Below, piece after piece: positions 52,663 through 60,335 of a stretch of 64,000 nt of DNA. The first letter of the stretch is position 1; the number at the start of each line of letters is the position of its first letter. This stretch comes from Candidatus Aminicenantota bacterium. Its GTDB lineage: Bacteria > Acidobacteriota > Aminicenantia > S016-38. Below the pieces are notes generated by a model that saw only the letters and a list, made by a program, of their open reading frames with translations, ran no database searches and was not told the origin of the DNA. The DNA lies in NCBI GenBank assembly GCA_027068075.1, contig JAMOUJ010000002.1, forward strand, positions 124,001 through 188,000. Reading direction: 5' to 3'. The translations under genes and the position numbers were made by a program.

Positions 52663-53154
52663 ATGAGGGTTTTATGCTGCATCATCATAGCCGTTCTTCT
52701 GGCTCTGGACATCTATCTTTTGCTCATGTTTCTGAGGGCAAGGAAGTTTTTTCAGAGGCAGATTGAGATTCTCAAGATCCGGGGAACCCTGCCCAAGGAG
52801 TTCCGGGACAAAAGGGCCTTTCCCAGGGTTCCGGGCTTTACCGATAAGCCCATAATCGTCAGGTTTCTTGAAGAACCTCTTAAGGACTTTGAAGCAGTGG
52901 TGGACAACATTTCCAACGGAGGGGTGGCCCTGCTCCCCAAATTTCCCATCTCAAAAATTCGTCTGGATCAGGTGGTGGGTCCCCTGGAATTAATATTCCC
53001 CGACGGGACCTACACCGTAAGTTCCGCTAAAGTGGTAAGAATAGCCCATCTGGGAAACGACAAAATCGTCGCTCTCAAATGGCTGAACCTTCCCCACGAA
53101 ACCAGAAAGAGAATCCAGAGGCACATTGACGAATACTTTGCCAGGCACTCCTGA
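52663..53154 (+). CDS. Membrane-anchored PilZ-like protein
   Basis: 163 residues. One N-terminal membrane helix (CCIIIAVLLALDIYLLLMFL) is followed by a cytoplasmic domain with KRAFPRVPG (R-x3-R-like) and VVDNISNGGVALLP, the second PilZ motif (D/NxSxxG). These motifs bind cyclic-di-GMP in canonical members; here the first motif is degenerate (KRAFPRV), so binding is uncertain. Divergent from nusA, with no SD. Confidence 0.65.
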   Translation: MRVLCCIIIAVLLALDIYLLLMFLRARKFFQRQIEILKIRGTLPKEFRDKRAFPRVPGFTDKPIIVRFLEEPLKDFEAVVDNISNGGVALLPKFPISKIRLDQVVGPLELIFPDGTYTVSSAKVVRIAHLGNDKIVALKWLNLPHETRKRIQRHIDEYFARHS

Positions 53155-53290
53155 GCCGCCCTGGATGTCCATCCGCCTTTAGAGCCAGAAGAAAAACACG
53201 GGTTTTCCCGGAAGAGAAAGGGGAGTTCTGTCCGAAGAAGTTTACCTGAAACCATCCCGAAAGAAGACGGGTTTCTGTTAGAATATTCCT
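53155..53290 (+). other. 136-nt gap before rtcB
   Basis: I see no gene or clear terminator. A weak possible hairpin CCCG...CGGG is near 53255-53271. A TAGAAT hexamer at 53279-53284 lies 6 nt before the rtcB ATG and could be its -10 (leaderless). Confidence 0.5.
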
Positions 53291-54727
53291 ATGAAGGAAA
53301 TGTTGAAAAAAATCGGTCCCTTCAAATGGGAAATACCCAGACACGGAAAGATGAGGGTCCCTGGAATAGTTTACGGGTCGGAGGAGATAATAAAGGATGT
53401 GGAGGATGGGGCCCTTCAGCAGGTAGCCAACGCCGCCACCCTGCCGGGGGTGGTAAAGGCTTCCATGGCCATGCCCGACATCCACTACGGCTACGGACTT
53501 CCCATAGGAGGGGTCATTGCCACCGACTGGAACGAGGGCATAGTATCCCCCGGAGGGGTGGGCTTTGACATAAATTGCGGAGTGAGACTCATAAGAAGCA
53601 ACCTAACCCTGAAGGACCTGGAGGGGAAGAAGGAAAAATTGCTCAACGCCCTTTTCAGAAAAATCCCCACCGGCGTGGGTTCCACGGGAAAACTCAAATT
53701 ATCCCCCGCTGAACTCAGGGAGGTCCTGGCCGAAGGTTCCCACTGGGCCGTAAGGAAGGGCTTTGGAAGAAAAGAGGACCTGGAAAACACCGAAAGTCAG
53801 GGCCGACTCCCCTGGGCCAATCCCCTGGAGGTTTCCACCAGGGCCCTGGAGCGGGGGAAAAACCAACTGGGAACCCTGGGTTCAGGGAATCACTTTGCCG
53901 AAGTTCAGGTGGTGGAGGAGATATACGACGAAAAAACCGCCGGGGAATTTGGTCTGGAAGCGGGAAGCATAACTCTGATGATCCACACCGGTTCCCGGGG
54001 ACTGGGCCATCAGGTGGCCACGGATTTTCTGGTGGTCATGGAAAGGGCCCTGGCCAGATACAAAATCTGGCTCCCGGACAAACAACTCGCATGCGCTCCG
54101 GTTCAGTCCAGAGAAGGGGAAAGATACCTGGGGGCCATGGCCTCGGCAGCCAACTTCGCCTGGGCCAACCGTCAGATAATAATGCACTGGGCCCGGGAGG
54201 CCTTCCGGGAAGTTCTGGGACTCACCTACGAGGACCTGGGCCTGGAATTGATTTACGACCACGCCCACAACATAGTAAAAAAGGAAGAGCATCTGGTGGA
54301 CGGCAGGAAGTTAACCCTGGCCGTCCACCGCAAGGGCGCCACCAGGGCCTTTCCGCCGGAACATCCAGAGTTGCCCGTCCGGTACAGAAAAACAGGTCAG
54401 CCTGTGATAATCCCCGGAGACATGGGCAGGTATTCGTACCTCCTGGTGGGAACCCCCCGGGCCATGGAGGAAACCTTCGGCTCCTCCTGTCACGGGGCCG
54501 GAAGGGTTATGAGCAGGCACAGGGCTATAAAGGCCGCCCGGGGACGCTCCATTGAAAGGGAGTTGAGAAACGAGGGTATCCTGGTGAAATCCGCCAGCAG
54601 AAGAACCGTCATGGAAGAAATGCCCGAGGCCTACAAGGATGTATCGCTGGTGGTGGAATCTATAGAAGGGGCCGGCATCTCCCGAAAGGTAGCCAGGATG
54701 AGGCCCCTTCTTGTAATTAAAGGTTAA
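53291..54727 (+). CDS. rtcB: RNA-splicing ligase RtcB
   Basis: 478 residues. Family motifs are MAMPDIHYGYGLPIGGV, GVGFDINCGVRLIRS (active-site Cys), GTLGSGNHFAEVQVV, HTGSRGLGHQVATDF and SSCHGAGRVMSRHRAI, which holds the His that is GMP-linked in catalysis. It joins RNA 2',3'-cyclic phosphate or 3'-phosphate ends to 5'-OH ends using GTP and Mn2+. No archease is seen beside it. It ends 4 nt inside the convergent gene at 54724 (TTAA shared by both stops). Confidence 0.96.
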   Translation: MKEMLKKIGPFKWEIPRHGKMRVPGIVYGSEEIIKDVEDGALQQVANAATLPGVVKASMAMPDIHYGYGLPIGGVIATDWNEGIVSPGGVGFDINCGVRLIRSNLTLKDLEGKKEKLLNALFRKIPTGVGSTGKLKLSPAELREVLAEGSHWAVRKGFGRKEDLENTESQGRLPWANPLEVSTRALERGKNQLGTLGSGNHFAEVQVVEEIYDEKTAGEFGLEAGSITLMIHTGSRGLGHQVATDFLVVMERALARYKIWLPDKQLACAPVQSREGERYLGAMASAANFAWANRQIIMHWAREAFREVLGLTYEDLGLELIYDHAHNIVKKEEHLVDGRKLTLAVHRKGATRAFPPEHPELPVRYRKTGQPVIIPGDMGRYSYLLVGTPRAMEETFGSSCHGAGRVMSRHRAIKAARGRSIERELRNEGILVKSASRRTVMEEMPEAYKDVSLVVESIEGAGISRKVARMRPLLVIKG

Positions 54728-55491
54728 CGGACATAGCGGAAGAACATCCAGGGGCTCTTGGGACCGGGCCTTCCCTGGGCATCCACAGCCCACACCCGCC
54801 ATTTTCCAGGCTGGGCTCCCACGAAATTGAAGGTATAGGTGGTGTTTCTTATTCCCTCTACCCTCTTCCAGAGAACGGCCCGGCAGGTCTCTATTCTTCT
54901 CATGGGTCCGCAGGGTTCAATGTAGTATATTTCCACGGTGTAGGAGGCCGCTCCGGGCACCGGACGCCAGCGGAGGGTGGTGGTCCTGGGAAAATGGGTA
55001 AAAACCTTCCCGTTGGGAGGGAATATGGGCTCTGGAGCCTGGGTTATCCTGTGGGGTTGAATGGAAGCGGCCCTCTTCATGATATAGGAAAGGGCTGCAT
55101 TTTTGTTCTCATCGGAAGGATATCTGGAAAGGATCTTAAGTTTGAGACGCTCTCCAGCGGGACGGTTTATTATGAAGTATTTTTCAGAATCCCTGAACCG
55201 ATATATCACCAGGAGGGCCTTGAAATGCCTGGCAGGGTCCCGACGGGGATTGGCTCCGAAGGCATACGCCTCCTTTTCACCGAAGGCGCAGTCCGTGGGA
55301 TGACACTTTCCCCAGGCCTTAACATAAACCCTTCCTCTTCTGGAGGTTATAACCAATTTGGTGATCCCCCGGGTATTGGGGTTCACATTCACCCAGGTTC
55401 CCATGACATCTTCAATTCCCGGGAAGTTGTAGGCTGCCAGTTGAAAAATCCCGAAAAACATGCCGAAGGCTAAAGCCAAGAGTTTTCTCAT
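54724..55491 (-). CDS. Exported hypothetical protein with C-terminal FN3-like domain
   Basis: 255 residues with a signal peptide (MRKLLALAFGMFFGIFQLAA). Residues about 30-130 form a beta-rich domain starting MGTWVNVNPNTRGITKLVIT and including WGKCHPTDCAFGEKEAYAF (two cysteines). The last 90 residues (TTLRWRPVPGAASYTVEIYY, 'WRVWAVDAQGRPGPKSPWMFF') have a fibronectin-III-like pattern. An AGGAGG SD precedes it. No enzyme motif was recognised. Confidence 0.65.
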   Translation of the reverse strand: MRKLLALAFGMFFGIFQLAAYNFPGIEDVMGTWVNVNPNTRGITKLVITSRRGRVYVKAWGKCHPTDCAFGEKEAYAFGANPRRDPARHFKALLVIYRFRDSEKYFIINRPAGERLKLKILSRYPSDENKNAALSYIMKRAASIQPHRITQAPEPIFPPNGKVFTHFPRTTTLRWRPVPGAASYTVEIYYIEPCGPMRRIETCRAVLWKRVEGIRNTTYTFNFVGAQPGKWRVWAVDAQGRPGPKSPWMFFRYVR

Positions 55492-55525
55492 ACTTCCTCC
55501 TCTTAAATTTTTAACTGACTAAATT

Positions 55526-56302
55526 CTAAGGGTTTTCCATCACCCTGTCAAAATTGAGGGTAAAGCCGTCGTAGGCTGCCCTTATTTCCACCCCGGTTCT
55601 GGCGGATAGTTCTTCCGCCACTTCCCAGGGCTTCGCCCGGAGCATGCCCATGCCGAAATGAGTCATTATTAAAAGTTCCGGCCTCAGACTCAAGGCCAGG
55701 GCCTCCACATTCTCCACGCAAAGGTGTTTTATCTTAGGATTGCACTCTCTTAACACGGTGTTTACCACCAGGTGGGTGCAGTCGGAATAACAGGACTTAA
55801 GGTCCTCAAAAAAGGCGGTGTCCACCAGGAAGCACATCTTTCCGCCCTCAAAGGGAATTTTTATCCCATAGGTTTCCACCCCGTGACGATGAGGACACGA
55901 AGTTTCAACCTTAACACCTCCTATTTCGTGGACCCCTTCCGGTTCCATCCTGAGCACTTCCACAGCCCCAAGGAGATACCTGAAAACCACACGGTCCTCC
56001 CCCTCCACCGCCTCCGAAGGCGCCAGCAGTACTCCTCTTTTCCTCTTGGCCCCCTCGGTGACGGCATCCAGAAGGGCGTTTACATCTCCGCTGTGGTCCA
56101 GGTGGATGTGGGAAAGTATCACCGCATCAAGTTTAGAAGGGGCCAGCCTGGGCCTTGATTTAGCCATGCGAACCAGGGTCCCAGGTCCTGGATCCAGAAC
56201 CATTTTTTTCCCGCCTTCTTCAAGGTAAATCCCGGCAGAGGAACGGAGTTGCGTGGCCATAACATACCTGGCCCCCGCCGTTCCCAAAAATTTGACCTTC
56301 AT
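55526..56302 (-). CDS. Metallo-beta-lactamase-fold hydrolase (RNase Z-like)
   Basis: 258 residues. Zinc motif ILSHIHLDHSGDVNALLDA (HxHxDH, about 62), VLDPGPGTLVRM before it, CPHRHGVETYGIKI (His), FLVDTAFFEDL and LLIMTHFGMGML (last His). This matches the RNase Z/beta-CASP-like MBL group or cyclic-nucleotide phosphodiesterases; the substrate is unknown. Overlaps the CDF gene by 4 nt (ATGA). Confidence 0.85.
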   Translation of the reverse strand: MKVKFLGTAGARYVMATQLRSSAGIYLEEGGKKMVLDPGPGTLVRMAKSRPRLAPSKLDAVILSHIHLDHSGDVNALLDAVTEGAKRKRGVLLAPSEAVEGEDRVVFRYLLGAVEVLRMEPEGVHEIGGVKVETSCPHRHGVETYGIKIPFEGGKMCFLVDTAFFEDLKSCYSDCTHLVVNTVLRECNPKIKHLCVENVEALALSLRPELLIMTHFGMGMLRAKPWEVAEELSARTGVEIRAAYDGFTLNFDRVMENP

Positions 56303-57204
56303 TTCAGAACATCCGCCTCCATAAATATCTTTCTCACCTCGGGATATTTTTTCCTTATCTCCTCCTCGGCCCTGTCTATGGCCCGACTCACCGTATCCAT
56401 GGTGGCGGTGGGGGAAAATCCCAACTTTCCCACCAACAGGATGTAGTCGTCCCCCAGAACCATGGACTTCAGGTATATCACCCTCTCCACCCCGGGCTGG
56501 GACTCAAAGGCCTTCCAGGCAAACTCCATAACCTCCCGGGGAGCCGATTCCCCCACTATAAGGGAATGCATCTCGTTGCCCAGGAAAATGGCAACCCCCA
56601 CCAGAAGAAGACCTATGAGCAGGGAACCCATCCCGTCAAAAACCGGGTTGGAGGTGAAGTGGGCCAGGAGAATGGCCACCAGGGCAAAAACGAGACCCAG
56701 GAGGGCGGCCAGGTCCTCCAGGTAAACCACCACCAGTTCCGTTCTGGTGGTTTTCTTGAGAAAACTCATCGTAGGCTGGTTTCCCTTTTCCCTCAATATG
56801 GCCTTCCTGGCCTTCATGAAGGAAAACCCCTCCGCCGCCATGGCGAAGAGGAGGAGTCCCACGGCCAGGGCGGGGTTTTCTATGGGATGGGGATGAAGGA
56901 TTTTTTTGATCCCCTCTATGATGGAATAAAGACCTCCCAGGGCGAACAGTTGAACTGCCACCAGGAAGGCCCAGAAGAATTTTTCCCTGCTGTAGCCGAA
57001 GGAATGGAGTTCGTCTTCGGGTTTGGCACTCCTCTTCAATCCCACCAGAAGGAGAATTTGATTGCCGGTATCCGCCGCCGAATGTATGGCCTCCGAAAGC
57101 ATGGAGGCAGACCTGGTGAAAAAATAAACCACCAGTTTTGAAAGGGCTATGGCCAGGTTGGCGGCCAGGGCAAAAAAGACCACCTTTTTTCCTTCGTGTC
57201 TCAT
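56299..57204 (-). CDS. Cation diffusion facilitator (CDF) family transporter
   Basis: 301 residues with six membrane helices. LSEAIHSAADTGNQILLLVGL is the first metal-site motif, and VYLEDLAALLGLVFAL the second, ED in place of the HxxxD of YiiP, as in ZnT9-type relatives. A soluble C-terminal domain (FESQPGVERVIYLKSMVLG) follows. Such proteins export Zn2+, Fe2+, Co2+ or similar ions. It sits next to the metal-importer operon. A TATAAT ends 6 nt before the ATG, with no SD, inside the end of the cbiO gene, so it likely has an internal promoter. Confidence 0.88.
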   Translation of the reverse strand: MRHEGKKVVFFALAANLAIALSKLVVYFFTRSASMLSEAIHSAADTGNQILLLVGLKRSAKPEDELHSFGYSREKFFWAFLVAVQLFALGGLYSIIEGIKKILHPHPIENPALAVGLLLFAMAAEGFSFMKARKAILREKGNQPTMSFLKKTTRTELVVVYLEDLAALLGLVFALVAILLAHFTSNPVFDGMGSLLIGLLLVGVAIFLGNEMHSLIVGESAPREVMEFAWKAFESQPGVERVIYLKSMVLGDDYILLVGKLGFSPTATMDTVSRAIDRAEEEIRKKYPEVRKIFMEADVLK

Positions 57205-57210
57205 GGTGTA

Positions 57211-57216
57211 ATTATA
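57211..57216 (-). promoter_or_regulatory. -10 element of CDF gene (leaderless-type)
   Basis: TATAAT (57216-57211), 6 nt before the CDF ATG and immediately downstream of the cbiO stop codon. No clear -35. Confidence 0.55.
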
Positions 57217-57218
57217 CT

Positions 57219-57986
57219 TTACTCCCAGTCGTGGGGATGGAAATGGCGGTGAACCATCCCTCCGTGCCGATGACGGTGGGTGTGGAGGAGGTTTGCCTCC
57301 AGGAGGAGTTTCTCCCGGGAAAACAGGTCCTCAAAATCCCCGTCGTAAATTACCCTGTGGTCCTCGGAAAGGAGAATAGCCCTCTCCCCCAGTTCTGGAG
57401 CCAGACTCAGGTTCTGGGTGGCCACCACGGTGGTGGCCCGGTAATCCCACAGGAGGTCTATTATTTCCCCGGTGCTCCTGGGATCAAGGTTGGAAAGGGG
57501 CTCGTCCAGGAGTAAAACCTCGGGCTCCACCACCAGAATGGAAGCCAGGGCTACCTTTTTCTTCTCCCCTATGCTCAGTTCCGCCGGAGACCTCCTGAAA
57601 AACGGTAAAATTCCCAGTTTTTTTCCCCATTTTTTCACACGATCCTCCACATCCTCCAGGCCCAGTTGCCGGGGACCAAAGGCTATCTCGTCCTCCACCG
57701 TGGGGTTAAACAACATCACCTCCACATCCTGGAATAGAAGGGCCACGGCCCTGCGGAATTCCCCTTCCATTTTTTTCAAACTCCGGGGGGTCAAATCTCT
57801 CCCCTTCCAAAGAACCCGCCCTTTCTTCGGGAAAATCAGCCCGTCCATCATCTTCAATAGGGTGGACTTCCCGCATCCGTTTCCCCCCATGAGCACCACC
57901 CTCTCGCCTTTCCTCACCTCCAGGTCTATCCCTTGAAGCACATACTCCTTTCCGTAGGAAAACCAAACCCCTTCAATCTTAAACAT
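57219..57986 (-). CDS. Energy-coupling ABC ATPase CbiO/NikO with His-rich tail
   Basis: 255 residues. Walker A MGGNGCGKSTLLKMM (about 36), Q-loop LLFQDVEVMLFNPTVEDEIAFG, signature ELSIGEKKKVALASIL and Walker B VLLLDEPLSNLD are complete. The last 20 residues (LLHTHRHRHGGMVHRHFHPH) carry eight histidines, which may bind metal. It energises the CbiM/Q importer for Ni2+ or Co2+. Starts 8 nt inside the cbiQ stop. Confidence 0.9.
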   Translation of the reverse strand: MFKIEGVWFSYGKEYVLQGIDLEVRKGERVVLMGGNGCGKSTLLKMMDGLIFPKKGRVLWKGRDLTPRSLKKMEGEFRRAVALLFQDVEVMLFNPTVEDEIAFGPRQLGLEDVEDRVKKWGKKLGILPFFRRSPAELSIGEKKKVALASILVVEPEVLLLDEPLSNLDPRSTGEIIDLLWDYRATTVVATQNLSLAPELGERAILLSEDHRVIYDGDFEDLFSREKLLLEANLLHTHRHRHGGMVHRHFHPHDWE

Positions 57987-58503
57987 AAAACCCCCTGGAC
58001 CTCAGAGCCCGGGCCATTTCCGCAGATCTCCTCTCGGAAAGTTTGTAAAAATACCCGAACACCGCCCCGGCATAGGGAAAGAAGGCCTTGCCCAATCTCC
58101 TTTTCAGGGTCCTTGAGCGAAGGGCCTGGAAGAAGGAAGCGTAGGTTCTCTTGTAAGAGGAAAACTGAGCGTAGGCCAGGGAAAAAAGGGCCCTAAGTTC
58201 CCTGGAAAAGGAAAGGGCCTTCAGGGGGTTCACCAGGGAAAAAAAGGCCGCCGAGGAAAAGGCCATGGCAAGGGCCCTCAAATTGAACATCAGAATCCAC
58301 CGTCCCGGTGAAACCCCGCGGGGATGAAAAAATAGGTACGGAACGGAAATGACCAAGAGAAGGGCAAACAAAAGAAGCATCCTCCTCCACTTTACGAAGG
58401 GCAGCGAAATCAATATCACCGGAGCGAAGATGCGCCAATCGCCGGTAAAGGAAAGAAGGAAAAGGAAGACCAGGAAGGCCAGAAACATCAAACTTTCCCT
58501 CAC
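57979..58503 (-). CDS. ECF transporter transmembrane protein CbiQ/NikQ
   Basis: About 174 residues from the GTG at 58503 (GTGA overlap with the upstream gene); an ATG at 58488 preceded by GAGGG is an alternative. Four or five membrane helices are visible, and the coupling motif LRSRTLKRRLGKAFFP and 'MARALRSRGFYV' resemble the two A-R-x-G helices that contact the ATPase. It is the T component joining CbiM to CbiO. Confidence 0.82.
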   Translation of the reverse strand: MRESLMFLAFLVFLFLLSFTGDWRIFAPVILISLPFVKWRRMLLLFALLLVISVPYLFFHPRGVSPGRWILMFNLRALAMAFSSAAFFSLVNPLKALSFSRELRALFSLAYAQFSSYKRTYASFFQALRSRTLKRRLGKAFFPYAGAVFGYFYKLSERRSAEMARALRSRGFYV

Positions 58504-58778
58504 TTCCTGAGCCTCCCCATGAGGTAAATTGAAAGAAAAACCGCCCCGGCCCCCAGAAGTGCGGAAACAAGATAAGAGGGAAGATCTCCTGCGTGGGGGA
58601 GAGAATAATCGGATAAGGGGGCTTTCCACAGTCCGTAGATCTTTTCAAGTCCCGCCGGGACGAAGCCCAGCATTTTCTTCAACTCCTCCAGCCCCCATTC
58701 TCCCCAGGCTTCCCCACCCAGAAGGCCCAGGGGAACCATGAGCAAAAAGATCAAGAGGAGTTTAATTTCCCTTTTCAT
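58500..58778 (-). CDS. PDGLE/CbiN-like small membrane subunit
   Basis: 92 residues: an N-terminal hydrophobic helix (IKLLLIFLLMVPLGLLGG), a periplasmic loop with AGLEKIYGLW and LSDYSLP (a PDGLE-type pattern), and a C-terminal helix (LVSALLGAGAVFLSIYLMG). Such proteins accompany CbiM/NikM in Co/Ni ECF importers. It overlaps cbiM by 17 nt and cbiQ by 4. Confidence 0.75.
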   Translation of the reverse strand: MKREIKLLLIFLLMVPLGLLGGEAWGEWGLEELKKMLGFVPAGLEKIYGLWKAPLSDYSLPHAGDLPSYLVSALLGAGAVFLSIYLMGRLRK

Positions 58779-59391
58779 CCTTCATCAAATAACTCAACAC
58801 GGCCAAATTGAAAATCCCCTCCAGGGGGCCGAAGAAAATCAGGGAGGGTACCCCCATGGCGGCCAGGGTGGTTTTTAATCCGTAGGGAAAATAAAGGGGT
58901 TCCCCGCCGTGGGAAAAAAACAAGGGTTGGATTCCGAGGATCAGGGAAGCCGCCAGGGCCGAAGAAACCAGGGAAAGATAACCGCTGAGAAAATACCCGG
59001 CATACCTCCACCTCCCGAAAAGTTTCCACACTCCAAATCCCACGAAGGCAGGCACTATTCCCATGGTTATGAGGTTCGCCCCGTAGGTGGTTATCCCACC
59101 GTCTCCGAAAAGAACGGCCTGAATGGCGAGAACCACCGAAAGGGAAGAGATCGCCTCCCACGGTCCGAAAACCACCGCCAGCAGGGAAGTTCCCAGGGCA
59201 TGCCCTGAGGTCCCACCGGGGATGGGAATATTTATCATCATCGCTAAGAAGGACAGAGCGGAAAGGGCCGCCAATTTGGCCAGGGATTCTTCCCTCAGAA
59301 CCTTCTTAATTCCCCGGTAGAGGAAGGGCAGAGCCACCCCGTAGGAGGCCACGCAGGTCTGGGGAGAAAGAAAACCGTCCGGAATGTGCAT
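58762..59391 (-). CDS. CbiM/NikM-type Co2+/Ni2+ substrate-binding membrane subunit
   Basis: 209 residues. The N-terminus MHIPDGFLSPQTC is the metal-binding hook (Met1, His2) of CbiM/NikM; the start is therefore exact. GGTSGHALGTSLLAVVFGPWEA and 'LVLAIQAVLFGDGGITTYGANLITMG' are also typical. It recognises the metal; cobalt versus nickel cannot be decided from these motifs alone. QueG needs cobalamin, so cobalt supply would make sense. The promoter TTGACC-17-TAAAAT lies upstream, 9 nt before the ATG and no SD. Confidence 0.93.
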   Translation of the reverse strand: MHIPDGFLSPQTCVASYGVALPFLYRGIKKVLREESLAKLAALSALSFLAMMINIPIPGGTSGHALGTSLLAVVFGPWEAISSLSVVLAIQAVLFGDGGITTYGANLITMGIVPAFVGFGVWKLFGRWRYAGYFLSGYLSLVSSALAASLILGIQPLFFSHGGEPLYFPYGLKTTLAAMGVPSLIFFGPLEGIFNLAVLSYLMKDEKGN

Positions 59392-59400
59392 GCAGTAAAA

Positions 59401-59429
59401 ATTTTAGACCCTGACCCCGGGACGGTCAA
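59401..59429 (-). promoter_or_regulatory. cbiM operon promoter (leaderless-type)
   Basis: TTGACC (59429-59424), 17-nt spacer, TAAAAT (59406-59401), ending 9 nt before the cbiM ATG. The 98-nt gap to purC is too short for a cobalamin riboswitch and I see no such structure. Confidence 0.75.
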
Positions 59430-59455
59430 GTGGAGATGCCCCCTGATGCCCTTGC

Positions 59456-59483
59456 TTGGATTTCAGGGATTTTTTGTTAATAT
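59456..59483 (+). promoter_or_regulatory. purC operon promoter (leaderless-type)
   Basis: TTGGAT (59456-59461), 16-nt spacer, TAATAT (59478-59483), ending 6 nt before the purC ATG. There is no SD. Confidence 0.6.
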
Positions 59484-59489
59484 TTTTTC

Positions 59490-60335
59490 ATGGAAAAACT
59501 GGAACTCATCAGAAAAGGCAAAGTAAGGGATATTTATCGGTATTCTAAGGGCAAACTCATACTCCTGGCCACCGACAGAATCTCCGCCTTTGACTTCGTT
59601 CTCCCCACGGAAATTCCGGACAAGGGGAAAATTCTGACCAAAATGTCCGTCCTCTGGTTCAAGTTCTTCCCGGAGGTGCCCAATCACCTGATAGAGTGGA
59701 GATACGAAAGGGTGGAGGGCCTACCCGAAAACTTCAAGGACAGGTTCATGCTGGTAAAGGAGACCCGACCAATCCCCGTGGAGTTCATAGTCAGGGGTTA
59801 CCTTGCGGGCAGCGGATGGAAGGAATACAAAAAGACGGGAAAACTGTTCGGTCAGGATGTGGGGGAAGGCCTCAGGGAAAGCGAAAAACTCCCCCATCCC
59901 ATATTTACCCCCACCACCAAGGCCGAAGAGGGCCACGACATGCCCATCACCTTAGAGCAGTACAGAAGCATAGTGGGCCCCCACGCGGACTACCTCATGG
60001 AAACCTCCATTTCCATTTATAAAAAGGCCCACGATTACGCCCTGGAAAGGGGAATAATCATTGCGGATACCAAATTTGAGTTCGGGCTTCTGGACGGCAA
60101 ACCCATACTCATAGATGAACTCCTTACCCCGGATTCTTCCAGGTTCTGGCCCGCCGAGGAATACGAGCCCGGAAGGTCCCAGCGCAGTTTTGACAAGCAG
60201 TATGTGAGGGACTACCTTCTGAGCACCGATTGGGACAGAAAATCCACTCCTCCTCCCCTGCCCCCGGAGGTGGTTAGGAAAACCCAGGAAAAATACCGGG
60301 AGGCCCTCAGGAGACTCTTCGGTGAGGAAGGTTGA
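59490..60335 (+). CDS. purC: SAICAR synthetase PurC
   Basis: 281 residues, of the longer, thermophile/plant-like class. KLELIRKGKVRDIYRY, LLATDRISAFDFVLPTEIPDKG (pieces), VEFIVRGYLAGSGWKEY and 'IIADTKFEFGLLDGKPILIDE' are typical. It joins aspartate to CAIR in purine synthesis. It starts with no SD near a -10, and overlaps the PHP gene by 14 nt. Confidence 0.96.
   Translation: MEKLELIRKGKVRDIYRYSKGKLILLATDRISAFDFVLPTEIPDKGKILTKMSVLWFKFFPEVPNHLIEWRYERVEGLPENFKDRFMLVKETRPIPVEFIVRGYLAGSGWKEYKKTGKLFGQDVGEGLRESEKLPHPIFTPTTKAEEGHDMPITLEQYRSIVGPHADYLMETSISIYKKAHDYALERGIIIADTKFEFGLLDGKPILIDELLTPDSSRFWPAEEYEPGRSQRSFDKQYVRDYLLSTDWDRKSTPPPLPPEVVRKTQEKYREALRRLFGEEG

Noticed and set aside
53250-53275. Terminator of the PilZ gene
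   Set aside because: Only a four-pair stem with an A-rich loop and no T run.
59392-59489. Cobalamin or NiCo riboswitch before cbiM
   Set aside because: The gap is under 100 nt, and the -10 is only 9 nt from the start codon, leaving no leader RNA.
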